A stretch of 64,000 nucleotides of DNA from Paenibacillus daejeonensis DSM 15491 (GCF_000378385.1 NZ_KB899678.1:41187-105186), one strand, 5' to 3'; numbered from the stretch's first letter, positions 25,220 through 34,795 are shown. The notes: generated by a model not told the origin, from the letters alone. Made by a program: numbers and translations.

Positions 25220-27025
25220 ATGCCGTCACCTTTTTTTGGTTTCTTAACGCGAAGCTTTTATGTTCGCATGATCTTGATTATGCTCGCCGTTTCGATCATT
25301 CCGTTAGTCGTGCTCTCCTATATCTCCATCTCAGTATCCAGCTCCACGGTGGAGAAGCAGGTGAACAAGTTAAACGCACAGTTGGTCAATCAGGTTATAG
25401 ACCGCATTGAGCTGTCCATGAACCGGTTTCGTGAACTGAGTGTGCAATACTCGGGCTTGTCCTCAATTAAGAATGCGCTGGTCTCCCCTTCGGAGCTGTA
25501 TTACGAAGATGTGGTACTGAAGCGTGAACTGATCTCGGTGTTGACCACCGCATCGGCCATGATCGGCAATGTTGAGGGGTTGCAAGTATACTCTGCCGTC
25601 ACCGGCGAGATCCTCTCCTCCACAGAAGCCCCTTCCCGGGTCGAGCAATCGGTCTATGGACCGTTGATTGAGCTTTTCTTGAGCTCCCCCAGGACCGAGC
25701 TGTTTCTTGACCGGGACTCCATTCCCGAAATGGATATGCTGCGTGATGCCAGCGTCTATATGGCACGAATTCCGTACAACAGATACGAAGAGATGAAAGG
25801 CGTTATTCTGATCTCCATGAACAACGATCAATTCCAGCAACAGATTGAGAATATCCAGCTTGGCTCCGAAGGCTCCATCACCCTGCTCACACCAGCTGGC
25901 AGTCCGATTGCCACGACGAGCAAGCTGAGCGACGAAGAAGACAAAGAGCGAGTAGCGACCATCCTGTCGCATTGGCGTGAGCTGGGCGCACCTGATCAGT
26001 TCGCGGAGGCCTCCTCCATCATCTCGGTGAAGCAGACGGGAACGTATGACGATTGGATCGTCGTATCCGAGATTCCATCCAAGGAGCTGACCCAGGACAC
26101 CGGTATTATTCGGGAGACCGTCATTTATTTCTTGGCCCTTCTGATCGTATTGGGTGCAGCGTCCGTTCTGGGCTTCGGTTATCACTTGTATCGTCCGCTT
26201 CAGGCTGTCAAACGTCATGTAAACGCAATCAAGAAAGGGCAGCTCGATGCGAGGGTTAACACATTTGCCAATAACGAAATCGGCGACCTCGGGCGAATGC
26301 TGAATGCGATGGCCATTCGGATACAGGAGCTGGTTAACGATCTGCAGGATTCGGAGAAGCTGAAGCGCCGTCTCGAGGTCCGGGCCCTCCAATCGCAGAT
26401 CAATCCGCATTTTATGTACAATACCTTGAATACTATTCGTATGTTTGCCATGTTAAAGGACTATGACAAGATTAACAAATTGATGGGCCGGTTCGTCGGT
26501 TTGCTTCGCTATTCCATGGAGAACTACGACCAAACCGTCCAGCTCGATCAAGAGTTGGATTATCTGAAGGATTACGTCGGGCTGCTCAATATGCGATACA
26601 AATGCCAGATCACGTTAACGTATGAGATTGAGGAGCCGCTTGGCAGAATGCAGATACCGAAGCTTAGCCTGCAGCCCCTCATCGAAAACTCGGTATTCCA
26701 CGGTATTTTGCCTAAGAAAGCCGATACCGGGCTCATCGCTGTCCGTGCCTTCACCGATCGGCAGCAGGACCGGGTCGTTGTTGAGATCCGGGACGACGGT
26801 ACGGGGCTGTCTGATGAGGACTTGGAAAAACTGAGGGTGCATCTTCTGCGAGAGGAATCTAGCGAAAATATCGGCCTGCAGAACGTGAGGATGAGGCTCA
26901 AGCTGATGTTCGGTCAGTCGACTTCCATGGAGATGTTGAGTGAAGAAGGCAGTGGCCTGCTTATTCGCATCGAATTGCAGGCGGATCAGGTTCAGATCAA
27001 GGAGGAAGAATATGAGCGGCTATAA
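25220..27025 (+). CDS. YesM-type sensor histidine kinase
   Basis: A 601-residue membrane sensor kinase. It has a transmembrane helix (about 15-38), an extracytoplasmic dCache-like sensing domain (40-300), a second helix near 305-325, HAMP (327-380), then the His_kinase/HATPase pair. The phospho-acceptor His is in LQSQINPHFMYNTLN, and the ATP-binding N and G boxes are PLIENSVFHGI and DDGTGLS. The family senses sugars, or sugar-bound binding protein, outside the cell. The 3' end overlaps the start of the regulator gene by 14 nt. It is divergent from the ABC operon it presumably controls. Confidence 0.93.
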   Translation: MPSPFFGFLTRSFYVRMILIMLAVSIIPLVVLSYISISVSSSTVEKQVNKLNAQLVNQVIDRIELSMNRFRELSVQYSGLSSIKNALVSPSELYYEDVVLKRELISVLTTASAMIGNVEGLQVYSAVTGEILSSTEAPSRVEQSVYGPLIELFLSSPRTELFLDRDSIPEMDMLRDASVYMARIPYNRYEEMKGVILISMNNDQFQQQIENIQLGSEGSITLLTPAGSPIATTSKLSDEEDKERVATILSHWRELGAPDQFAEASSIISVKQTGTYDDWIVVSEIPSKELTQDTGIIRETVIYFLALLIVLGAASVLGFGYHLYRPLQAVKRHVNAIKKGQLDARVNTFANNEIGDLGRMLNAMAIRIQELVNDLQDSEKLKRRLEVRALQSQINPHFMYNTLNTIRMFAMLKDYDKINKLMGRFVGLLRYSMENYDQTVQLDQELDYLKDYVGLLNMRYKCQITLTYEIEEPLGRMQIPKLSLQPLIENSVFHGILPKKADTGLIAVRAFTDRQQDRVVVEIRDDGTGLSDEDLEKLRVHLLREESSENIGLQNVRMRLKLMFGQSTSMEMLSEEGSGLLIRIELQADQVQIKEEEYERL

Positions 27026-28649
27026 GGTACTGCTCGTCGAAGACGAGATTCCAGCCCGAACCGTATTTCGGAGCATGATTGAAGCGCGCGGAGACCTGTT
27101 CGAGCTTGTGGGAGAAGCAGAGGATGGTCAGGATGGCCTGGAATTGTATAAGCGTCATCTGCCCCAGCTGATTGTAACCGATATTACGATGCCAGGCATG
27201 AACGGACTCGAGATGCTTCGAGCGATCGAGTCCGCCACCGCAACCATGCCACAAGTGATTATATTGACCTGCCATCAAGACTTCCAGTTCGCACAACAGG
27301 CCATTCAACTCAAGGCTGGAGCTTATCTTATTAAGGATGATTGTTTGAACGATCCTGAGCTGTTGGTTCGCACGCTCGAGGGAATGACGGAGCAAGTTGT
27401 CGGTCGTGATGCGATGAGAGAGAAGCAGCAGGAGCTGGAGCAAAAGGTTCGTTCCAATGAAATCGTAATTGAGCAAAATCTGTTTCTGGAGATGCTCCGT
27501 AATCCCGTTGCTGGTGAGAAGTGGCTGCAATCTTTGAAGCAGATAGGTATCCCAGTCCACCGATCCCAGGTTTACGCCTTGATGCTGGAGCTTGATCGGA
27601 GTTCCTTGCGCTTCTCGGTCGAACTGCCTCAGGAACTCAAACTGTGGCAATTTGCCGGGGTTAATGTGCTCAACGAATTGCTTGACACACTTGGTCCTCA
27701 CAAGGTAATCGCGCTGGACAAAGGAAGGTTCGTCGCGATCTTCTCCCTGACGATTGAATCTTCACTGGAGAGACTGATAGACCAGGTTGCGGATTCCTTC
27801 TCAAAATATCTGAAGATGGACAGCTTGGTTCTGCTTCGAACGTTCCCGTCAGGGCTTCAGGATTATATGGGCGAGCTAAAGTCTTGGGTGTCCGCCGCTT
27901 ATCCATTTTTTTATGATAACCGACCGACTCTTGGCGGTGGCGCCTCCTCGGCGGAACGAATCAGGTATACACATATCCCGGAGCAGTATGTCCGCTTTTG
28001 GGGCAAGGTGTTGAAGGGGGCATTACTGGAGTCACATGTAAGTTCAGCTGCGGTGGAGCACGAACGAAAATCCTTTCATAAACAAGCCATGGAGCACAAC
28101 TGGGACCCCGAGCAAATGAAATCGCTATACCTTCGGATTTTTCTGGAGCTTAGTCAGTTTAGGCATGAATCTGACGGGATGTCGGATATAGAGGCCACTT
28201 TCCGAAAAAGGCTGGAGCAATGCCAGACCTTTGACGCCGTTCATGATTCTACGGTCGCCTGCTTCCGCCAGCTTAAGCTGTTGCAGGGGGAACGAAAGCT
28301 CGACGCTTCCATTGCCAAGATCGTGCAGCGGCTCCACGAGAACCTGAACGAACCGTTCAAGCTGGAGGAGCTCGCTGCGTCGATCAACTATAGTGTGCCA
28401 TACTTCAGCAGCATGTTTAAGAAAACAACGGGTGAGAGCTTCGTCCAATATCTCAATAAATTGCGACTGGAAAAAGCGAAGCTGCTGCTGTTGACAACGG
28501 ACCGCAAGACCTTCGAGATTGCCGAGGACATTGGGTTTGAAAATTATCGCTCGTTCAACCGGCTCTTTAAGCAGGCTATTGGCCTTACCCCCTCCGACTT
28601 CCGCAAGCAAGGTGTCGAAGGCCATTCAGCGTTTTCTTCAACACTTTAA
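27012..28649 (+). CDS. YesN-type response regulator with AraC DNA-binding domain
   Basis: A 545-residue regulator. The receiver domain (1-120) has the acidic pocket VEDE and the phosphorylated Asp in VTDITMPGMNGLEM; a variable middle follows, then a C-terminal AraC double HTH (about 435-540) with YSVPYFSSMFKKTTGESFVQYL and FENYRSFNRLFKQAIGLTPSDF. The ATG at 27012 follows AAGGAGG by 6-7 bases and overlaps the kinase gene, so the pair is translationally coupled. Its likely target is the ABC-lyase operon on the other strand. Confidence 0.93.
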   Translation: MSGYKVLLVEDEIPARTVFRSMIEARGDLFELVGEAEDGQDGLELYKRHLPQLIVTDITMPGMNGLEMLRAIESATATMPQVIILTCHQDFQFAQQAIQLKAGAYLIKDDCLNDPELLVRTLEGMTEQVVGRDAMREKQQELEQKVRSNEIVIEQNLFLEMLRNPVAGEKWLQSLKQIGIPVHRSQVYALMLELDRSSLRFSVELPQELKLWQFAGVNVLNELLDTLGPHKVIALDKGRFVAIFSLTIESSLERLIDQVADSFSKYLKMDSLVLLRTFPSGLQDYMGELKSWVSAAYPFFYDNRPTLGGGASSAERIRYTHIPEQYVRFWGKVLKGALLESHVSSAAVEHERKSFHKQAMEHNWDPEQMKSLYLRIFLELSQFRHESDGMSDIEATFRKRLEQCQTFDAVHDSTVACFRQLKLLQGERKLDASIAKIVQRLHENLNEPFKLEELAASINYSVPYFSSMFKKTTGESFVQYLNKLRLEKAKLLLLTTDRKTFEIAEDIGFENYRSFNRLFKQAIGLTPSDFRKQGVEGHSAFSSTL

Positions 28650-30373
28650 TTTCTAAAATCAAATGAGACTTGGTTGGTACTGGCGCTGACCGTATAGGTG
28701 CGATTGGCCCCTGACTCCCAGACGACATTGTTGGCTCCATCCCTTTTGATCGCTTTATACTCGAACGTCGTACCGACTGGCAAGTTGACGGTAAAGCCCC
28801 AATGCGGGTAATTGGCCGTGCTGCCTGGACCAAACGCTTGACTGACGTTCCAGTTCCCCAGCGCAGGGATGTTGCCAACCAAATAGATATTCTGTCCCAT
28901 CACCGTTGTTGCATTTCTCACGGTAAACGTGACATTCACAGACTGCGTGTCGTTATAAAGGACAGCAATTGTACCGCCAGCGATGTTGCCGGTAATTCTG
29001 CCATTGGCTACCGTAAATGTGCCACTGCCCGTTGCTTTGTTGACGTAGACTCCGTTTGCCAGATTCGTAGGCTGATTGATCGCTGCATTGCCACCCAGAT
29101 TGACAATAGTCATTCCTTTATTACCACGCTCAATCAGCATGATCTCGTTCCCTTGATTCCGCAGGTACTCACCCTGACCTGCCATGGCATTATGGAATTT
29201 GTTCACGGCCACAACATCCGGATCTTTCCACAAATTATTGCCGGCTGTTCCCAAACTCGCAGCGAATTTACCGGTTCCTGCCGGACGGTTGAAGAATAAG
29301 GGCACCGTGTGGGCTCTCGCCGCGATAATGGCCCACCCCATCTTGATTTGCCAGTCGTTCATATTCGTGGATTCATCACCAAGGTTGGCATACGTATCAT
29401 GGGACTCCACCCAGGTTACCAGCTTGGAAGGTGCAACGTTGGCTGCATTGAAGTTAAAAGCCATATTCACATTCTTGGCGTTATTAAATCCGACCGCGTG
29501 CCGCACATTGTCACCGTAATAAGAAGCTGTAACATTCAAATAATTAGCATACTGCGCAAAAGCATCCGCTCCGCCCTGCAGAACTTCTCCATAGTTATAC
29601 AGGCTGGATGGGTTATTCAATGAGCCTAACACGCGGGTCCAGAAATTCGAGGCACCAGCTGGATCGGTAGGCAGCTCAATATGCTTGGCTGCATCAAATC
29701 GGAATCCATCCGCACCAAGTGAAATGGCATCATTCAGAAAAGCGATGATTTTATCTTGCAGCTCTTGATTACTGGTGTTCAGGTCGGGCAAGCCAATACC
29801 AAGCTGCGTCACTTGCCAGCGATCATTCCAGTTCGTAATGCCACTTAGCTGATGCCAAAAATAAGGGTTGTTCCGAATGGAAGGGTCAACATTGTAAGCC
29901 GGTACATATTGTAACGACCCGTCAATGCCTGCATTTCCTGTGTGATTAGCAACCACATCGACAATAATGTTGATCCCGTAAGTCGCAGCCTCAGCGCATA
30001 GCTGTCTAAACTGCTCTCTTGTTCCTAGCTGTGCGTTACCAATATTGAAATTGATCGGCTGGTATAAGATCCACCACAGATTTCCGGCCATCGTGTTTTC
30101 CTTAACACCCTGGATCGGCGAGGTCTGAATCGTTTTGAAGCCAGCGGCAGCAATTTCCGGCAAGCGACTGCGGATTGTATTAAATGACCAGTTCCATGCA
30201 TGCAGAATGACGCCATCTTTTGTTGCCGCAGGCAAGCCAGGATCTGCAGCTTCTGCTACTTGCATTCGTAGGATGTTTGAATTGTTTGCGCTTTCAAAAT
30301 GGAGTGCAAATGGCTGAGTAACGAACACGAGAATCAGAATTGCGCTTAAAAGCCTCTTTACCGCTTGATTCAT
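28646..30373 (-). CDS. Secreted alpha-amylase (GH13) with CBM20 starch-binding domain
   Basis: A 575-residue secreted enzyme cleaving alpha-1,4 glucans. A long signal region (about 1-43, ending AEA) is followed by the GH13 barrel with region I DVVANH (139-144), region II GFRFDAAKH with nucleophile Asp227, acid/base Glu263 in YGEVLQG, and Asp326 in WVESHDT. The C-terminal 100 residues are a CBM20 module (GQNIYLVGNIPALGNW), so raw starch binding is likely. Its last 4 bases overlap the stop of the convergent YesN gene. AAGGAGAG precedes the ATG. A 12-of-15 cre-like site (30417-30431) hints weakly at catabolite control. It is not clearly part of the lyase locus. Confidence 0.94.
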   Translation of the reverse strand: MNQAVKRLLSAILILVFVTQPFALHFESANNSNILRMQVAEAADPGLPAATKDGVILHAWNWSFNTIRSRLPEIAAAGFKTIQTSPIQGVKENTMAGNLWWILYQPINFNIGNAQLGTREQFRQLCAEAATYGINIIVDVVANHTGNAGIDGSLQYVPAYNVDPSIRNNPYFWHQLSGITNWNDRWQVTQLGIGLPDLNTSNQELQDKIIAFLNDAISLGADGFRFDAAKHIELPTDPAGASNFWTRVLGSLNNPSSLYNYGEVLQGGADAFAQYANYLNVTASYYGDNVRHAVGFNNAKNVNMAFNFNAANVAPSKLVTWVESHDTYANLGDESTNMNDWQIKMGWAIIAARAHTVPLFFNRPAGTGKFAASLGTAGNNLWKDPDVVAVNKFHNAMAGQGEYLRNQGNEIMLIERGNKGMTIVNLGGNAAINQPTNLANGVYVNKATGSGTFTVANGRITGNIAGGTIAVLYNDTQSVNVTFTVRNATTVMGQNIYLVGNIPALGNWNVSQAFGPGSTANYPHWGFTVNLPVGTTFEYKAIKRDGANNVVWESGANRTYTVSASTNQVSFDFRN

Positions 30374-30540
30374 TTTTCAACTCTCCTTCTTTAGGTTAGA
30401 TTGAACTTCTTAACTATAGCACCGCTTACATTTTGTGGAGTTAGAGATCCTTTGCGAGTGTAGACGATAATTATCCGAAATGGAATTTTGATCCAAAAAC
30501 TCTCTACCCTCTTTGTATCTAAATATCTAACTCCATTTGT

Positions 30541-30576
30541 AAAAAAAACCGTCCCCCTAAATGCAAGGGACGGTCT
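30541..30576 (-). terminator. Rho-independent terminator of the ankyrin gene
   Basis: The arms ACCGTCCC (30548-30555) and GGGACGGT (30567-30574) are followed on the minus strand by eight T. It lies directly after the ankyrin gene stop. Confidence 0.85.
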
Positions 30577-30581
30577 TGTTA

Positions 30582-31295
30582 TTAGAACTTCTCCATATCC
30601 TCGTCAATTTCTTCTTCGTCATATTCCATGTAAAGGATGCGATCGAGAAAGTAAGCAGGATCAGCGAGGAAAGCTTCCCAGGTCATATCATGCACAATAA
30701 AAATCCAATCATGCTCTTCATCGATGCTTATAAATTGCTGTCTGGCGGGACACCAACTAATGACTCCGTTGGCATCGTAGTTATCTAATTCCAGCAGCAG
30801 GTCATACACTTCATACCCGTACACCTTAAATGAAGTGACTTCAAATACATTGCGAAAAATGAGATATTCGTTATGGTTTCCTTCAAATTCTAGTCTTTTG
30901 TTCTCCGTCCCCAACGTTTCGAGGATATGCTCAGGAACACCCGCAGCTGTTAATTTCTTCATTACATATGCATAATCATGAAACTCCTCAGGTTCTTTTT
31001 CTATAATCATTTCTGCAATCTCCGGATAACCCGATACTTTGGCATAAATAGATGCTCGCGTACCGAGTAAATCATGATAAGTTACGTCGGCTCCGCGCTC
31101 CAGCAAATACTTAACGACGTCTTCTTGTCCAGCTCCAGCTGCCAGCATGATAGGTGTATCTCCATATGGGTGCACGCTGTCAGGCTCAGAATAATTAATA
31201 TCTAACCCTTTTTCTACCAGTTGTTTTACCAGCTCCAATTCACCTTCCCAAGCTGCATTTCTTAGTAACCAATCCGGATTTAATTCATCGCTCAT
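30582..31295 (-). CDS. Ankyrin-repeat protein with uncharacterised C-terminal domain
   Basis: A 237-residue cytosolic protein. Residues 5-110 carry about three ankyrin repeats: LLRNAAWEGELELVKQLVEK, then GDTPIMLAAGAGQEDVVKYLLERGADV, and a weaker third. The C-terminal 110 residues are acidic and aromatic, with a pattern around WCPARQQFISIDEEHDWIF that looks like a small beta domain and may resemble immunity-type proteins; it is not identified. Ankyrin repeats mediate protein binding, but the partner is unknown. GAAGGAG lies 7 bases before the ATG. The spacer upstream holds a structured element with its own terminator. Confidence 0.8.
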   Translation of the reverse strand: MSDELNPDWLLRNAAWEGELELVKQLVEKGLDINYSEPDSVHPYGDTPIMLAAGAGQEDVVKYLLERGADVTYHDLLGTRASIYAKVSGYPEIAEMIIEKEPEEFHDYAYVMKKLTAAGVPEHILETLGTENKRLEFEGNHNEYLIFRNVFEVTSFKVYGYEVYDLLLELDNYDANGVISWCPARQQFISIDEEHDWIFIVHDMTWEAFLADPAYFLDRILYMEYDEEEIDEDMEKF

Positions 31296-31394
31296 AGGTA
31301 TTCTCCTTCAGTTCAATTCCTACATGTTCAAGCGTACCTATCTCGTTTATCGGTTAGGACTGGATAATTTTATAGATAATGTTAATCTATTCGC

Positions 31395-31510
31395 ACAAAA
31401 AAACGCCTGCTGGCGTTCATGCTCTAATTTCGAGGCGCGAGAACGCTTCAGACGTCTGTTGGAGGGCACCTCCATATGAGTTTCCGGCTCTAACGCTTGC
31501 GACGAGAGTG
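31395..31510 (-). ncRNA. Candidate structured RNA ending in a terminator
   Basis: Read on the minus strand, the stretch holds GGAGGTGCCCTCC, the palindrome CAGACGTCTG, and finally AACGCCAGCAGGCGTT followed by seven T, a clear rho-independent terminator. No reading frame accounts for it. It lies 100-215 bases upstream of the ankyrin gene on the same strand. It could be a small RNA, a leader, or a dispersed structured repeat. My impression that similar blocks recur in Paenibacillus intergenic DNA is recollection and was not checked. Confidence 0.45.
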
Positions 31511-31559
31511 TCGGTTATTGGTGAGCAACCTTGGTAATGAGTGATAATAGAGGATCACC

Positions 31560-31760
31560 AATTAGTAAGGGAACTGAGCGACGTTATATTGGATTTTCAG
31601 CGTGTTTTTATATTCTAACGGAACTCACCGCCGTTATTAAAGGAAAATCCCAATAAAAACGTAGGTTTTAGCCTCCATAAGGTCCTTCAGTTCCGTTAGA
31701 TTTTGAAAACTAGGGCTTTGCGCTTGGATAACGTCTGTCAGTTCCGTTAGCTTGGCTTAT
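31560..31760. repeat. Periodic TAACGGAACT intergenic repeats (two direct, two inverted)
   Basis: Two forward units begin around 31567 (AAGGGAACTGAGCGACGTTAT) and 31617 (TAACGGAACTCACCGCCGTTAT), exactly 50 bp apart. Two inverted units end in CAGTTCCGTTAG around 31689 and 31740, 51 bp apart. The unit core is CTAACGGAACTGA then about 4 bases then CGTTAT, followed by about 28 AT-rich bases. The 31296-31797 gap otherwise holds only the structured element above. Confidence 0.75.
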
Positions 31761-31797
31761 AGTCGAATGAACTCCATTACACCGATTGAATTAAACT

Positions 31798-32667
31798 TCA
31801 CATTCTCGATGCACTCGAGTTTTGCTGAATGTACAATTCACCGAACAACTCTTTGGTCTGAAACGTACCTGCTGGCAATTCTGATTGGAGGAAGGCTTGG
31901 ACCTGGTGCTGCTCCAGATTATACATCACTTCGATTTCTTTGGTGAACAAGAGGTCTTGCTCTGTTAACCATTGACTTAAGGAAGGAAGCTTCTTGGGCT
32001 GCAGCGGTCTGTCTGTGAGCTGCTTCAGTGCCTCCACGTACGTCTCGTGCGGCCGGGCACCTACAATCTTCACACCCTTATCCTCTTCGTTGACCAAAAT
32101 GATGGTTGGAAAACCACGGACGCCCAAGCTGGCTGCCAGCTCAAAGTCTTGATTTAGCAAGTCTTGCGCAGCTTCCTCTTGCGATTGTTCGTACACCCGT
32201 TTTCCATCTAGCCCCATCGTATTCACGAGGTCCACGAGCACCTGCGCTTCCCCAATATTACGGTTGAACGCAAAGACCGCTTCTCTGGCTTTTCTCAAAA
32301 ACTCCATCGCTCTACCTGCATGATCTCGCTCAATGACCTTGTATACATGGGACGGAGGGTAGGAAGATAGAATGGGATTGTCCCTCCATAAGGAACCATC
32401 GATGGGCATTCTGGAGTAAACGCCAACCTCCTTCCAATGCTATTCTACATCAGCAGGCTTTTGTATCCCATTAGCACGGTCCGCAAACCCATGCCAGCTT
32501 GCCAGCAGGCCTCCCATGAGCGGTTGAACCTTCACCTGATCTCCATATTCATGAAGAAACCGATTCAATACCGGTTCCAATGCCCAGCAATGAGAGCATA
32601 TCGGGTCGGTCGCGTAATATAAAGTGAGAACAATATAACGAGGTGCCGCCCCGGGTTGAATATTCGC
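31798..32667 (-). pseudogene. DsbA-family (FrnE-like) thioredoxin-fold protein, broken by an amber stop
   Basis: One frame runs through the whole stretch. It begins RYIVLTLYYATDPICSHCWA with the redox motif CSHC at 32587-32598, continues to IQKPADVE, then meets TAG (32440-32442), and resumes HWKEVGVYSRMPIDGSLWRDN to the normal end. The two halves join without a frame change and both match DsbA/FrnE-like oxidoreductases, so a single base change inactivated the gene. No start codon is left: TAA at 32668-32670 precedes the frame and no ATG follows before the active site. A GGAGG lies 17 bases before an internal ATG (32409), so a 203-residue fragment without the active site could still be made. 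Confidence 0.82.
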
Positions 32668-32818
32668 TTACCGACTCTGGCAAAGAACTGGTTCCATGGA
32701 TCGAATACATCGTAATGTGGGGACAGAAAAATCAGGTTAATTTGGACACCCAATCCACATAGGCTCAGCGCCAAAAAAGATCCAGCCCTTGATTGCGGGC
32801 TAGATCTTTTTTTGTTTG

Positions 32819-34795
32819 TCAGTAAAACGAATTTTCGTATACCTTCCCGGTGTGTGCATCAAGCACTTCAGGAGTCCGTTCGTTAGCTCGGCCAATCATT
32901 CGATACACTAGTTCGTAAGGGGCCTCTCCCGCGCTGGCATTGTGCATTCGTTCCCATTGCAAACGCAGCTTGGCCTGTTCCATCCATCGGAGGATGGCTG
33001 TCTGGGAATCAAATGAAGGCACGGGCTCCAGCTTCTTTAACTGTTCTGGCCTTATGGAGGGGGACATCAAGCTTTTGACCCTCCCATTGGAGCGGTCAAC
33101 GGCTAGTTGATAGCATTCATCCCGGAGAGGTACGTCTTGAACATATACACCAAAGCGAATGTATTCCAAACGATCTTCGTCGTCGGTCTCTTCAGTTAGA
33201 AGCTTGAGATACGGCAACATGTCGGCTGCCAGTCCTCGGACATAGTCCATGGCTACTTCTATACATGCGTCTCGATCCCAGGTTGGTGGAGCTAGTTGAT
33301 CTGACTTACCATGCGAAGCAAAGTCAATCAGTTGTCCGGTTTGGCTGTCTACTCGCGCCTTGACCGCTCCCTCCATCTGTTCAGCCCAATAAGCCTTCCA
33401 AGACCGGTCATTCTTGGCTGGACGCCCTTCAGTCCGTTGCTTCCACACCATCATCTTGGTGTTCGAGTCAATATTGTCGTTTTGTACGAACTGAAATTGG
33501 TCGTTGTCTACGCCAATCCATTCTTCCAGGCTCCGTGGTGGCGGGAACTCACCTGGCCACTCGTCCAGTGTTCTTGGATCAGAGGGGACAGCTTCTGCCC
33601 TATAGGCTGTCGGGACTTCCTCCTGTGATGATGCAGAATAGATTAGTCCTCTACTTCGGGGGGCGTAAACAAGATGGACCTGATCGTCACCATCCGTGTA
33701 CACGGTTTTGTCCAATACGCAATATTCCACATGTAGCGACAAATTCGCCTTCATCCACGCCATCTGTTCCTCTTCTGGTGTGATCATGGTTGGGAGTGCT
33801 GGCCCTGGAACGGTTCCGTAGTACCTGAATCCGACCACGCGACCGCTGGGGTGAACCATAATCAGGCATCCCGTCTCAGGAAGCGGTAGCCCCATCGCCT
33901 TCTGCTGTCGTGTGTACCCAAACATCCCTTCCATCCACTCCATCTCACAATACGGAAAATCGCGCCGTGCGCCGGGATAATGATCTTCCAGGAATTGCTC
34001 TGCCTGTTGTTTGAGCTCCTCCTCAGATAGCCGTGTCTCCTTGTCAAATGAGGCCCAGGAAATGGCATAGTCCAGCAAGTTGCCGTCCCTGGAGAGCGTG
34101 GCAGAAACAGCGTCATCGCTTCCCGTTTTAACCCATAAGAATCCCGCTTCTCCCCTCCCTGTTCCCCTCATGGTGTTCTCTTGATATTCATTGACGATCA
34201 GATCATAATCCGGTGAAACGGCAAACAGGTGCTCTGCCTGTTGTCTTAACTGAAGGCGTAATGTATCCAGCTCTCGTTCGAGAACATCTTGAGCCATTTC
34301 GTTGCGCAAATGTTCCAGCCCCTTCCGTAATTGTGTCTTCACAGTACCTAATGGCATGTCCAGGAGGTGGGCGATTTGCTGCTGGGTCAGGTCCTTCTTA
34401 TATTTCAAGAATAGAAGCTGACGCAGCTTCGGATTCAGACTGGCCAATGCACGCTCCAGATCCAGAGTTTGATCGATATCCGTAACGGCCGCGGGCTCTT
34501 GCGCCTGCGGGTCGTCGCTCAGGTGAACACGCTTGGATTTGTTCAAATGATTGAGCGCCCGGTTCACCACAATTCTGGTAAGCCAGCTCTCAAACGCTTC
34601 GGCTTGCTGCAGCGTATGCAGTGACTCATAAGCCTTAACCAGAGCATCCTGTACGATATCCTCCGCATCCTTGGACTCCCGCACATAATGGCGAGCCACT
34701 CGGTGCAGCTTATCCGTTCGCTCCTGTATAAGAGAAACGAAAGCATCGTGATCTCCGTTTTGTGCGGCCTTGATTTGTTGCTGTGCATCGATCAT
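32819..34795 (-). CDS. ECF sigma factor fused to YcdB/YcdC-like domains
   Basis: A 658-residue protein. Residues 1-90 form sigma region 2 (HRVARHYVRESKDAEDIVQDALVKAYE), and 105-165 form region 4 with the HTH DLTQQQIAHLLDMPLGTVKTQL. After these, about 480 residues remain. They hold two copies of a YcdB/YcdC-like beta module, recognisable from the repeated EEELKQQAEQFLEDHYPGA-type helix, FGYTRQQ strands, and HPSGRVVGFRYYG or DSQTGQLIDFAS tag phrases. YcdB proteins are usually exported, but no signal peptide or transmembrane helix is seen here. No anti-sigma gene adjoins, so the tail may itself control the sigma part. AGGAGG lies 9 bases before the ATG. Confidence 0.85.
   Translation of the reverse strand: MIDAQQQIKAAQNGDHDAFVSLIQERTDKLHRVARHYVRESKDAEDIVQDALVKAYESLHTLQQAEAFESWLTRIVVNRALNHLNKSKRVHLSDDPQAQEPAAVTDIDQTLDLERALASLNPKLRQLLFLKYKKDLTQQQIAHLLDMPLGTVKTQLRKGLEHLRNEMAQDVLERELDTLRLQLRQQAEHLFAVSPDYDLIVNEYQENTMRGTGRGEAGFLWVKTGSDDAVSATLSRDGNLLDYAISWASFDKETRLSEEELKQQAEQFLEDHYPGARRDFPYCEMEWMEGMFGYTRQQKAMGLPLPETGCLIMVHPSGRVVGFRYYGTVPGPALPTMITPEEEQMAWMKANLSLHVEYCVLDKTVYTDGDDQVHLVYAPRSRGLIYSASSQEEVPTAYRAEAVPSDPRTLDEWPGEFPPPRSLEEWIGVDNDQFQFVQNDNIDSNTKMMVWKQRTEGRPAKNDRSWKAYWAEQMEGAVKARVDSQTGQLIDFASHGKSDQLAPPTWDRDACIEVAMDYVRGLAADMLPYLKLLTEETDDEDRLEYIRFGVYVQDVPLRDECYQLAVDRSNGRVKSLMSPSIRPEQLKKLEPVPSFDSQTAILRWMEQAKLRLQWERMHNASAGEAPYELVYRMIGRANERTPEVLDAHTGKVYENSFY

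Noticed and set aside
26940..27011. An earlier in-frame start giving a longer YesN protein
   Set aside because: The extra residues lie inside the kinase gene and have no family match; AAGGAGG supports the ATG at 27012.
30417..30431. A cre site for catabolite control of the amylase
   Set aside because: Only 12 of 15 positions match and the right half is poor; kept as a weak hint in the amylase entry.
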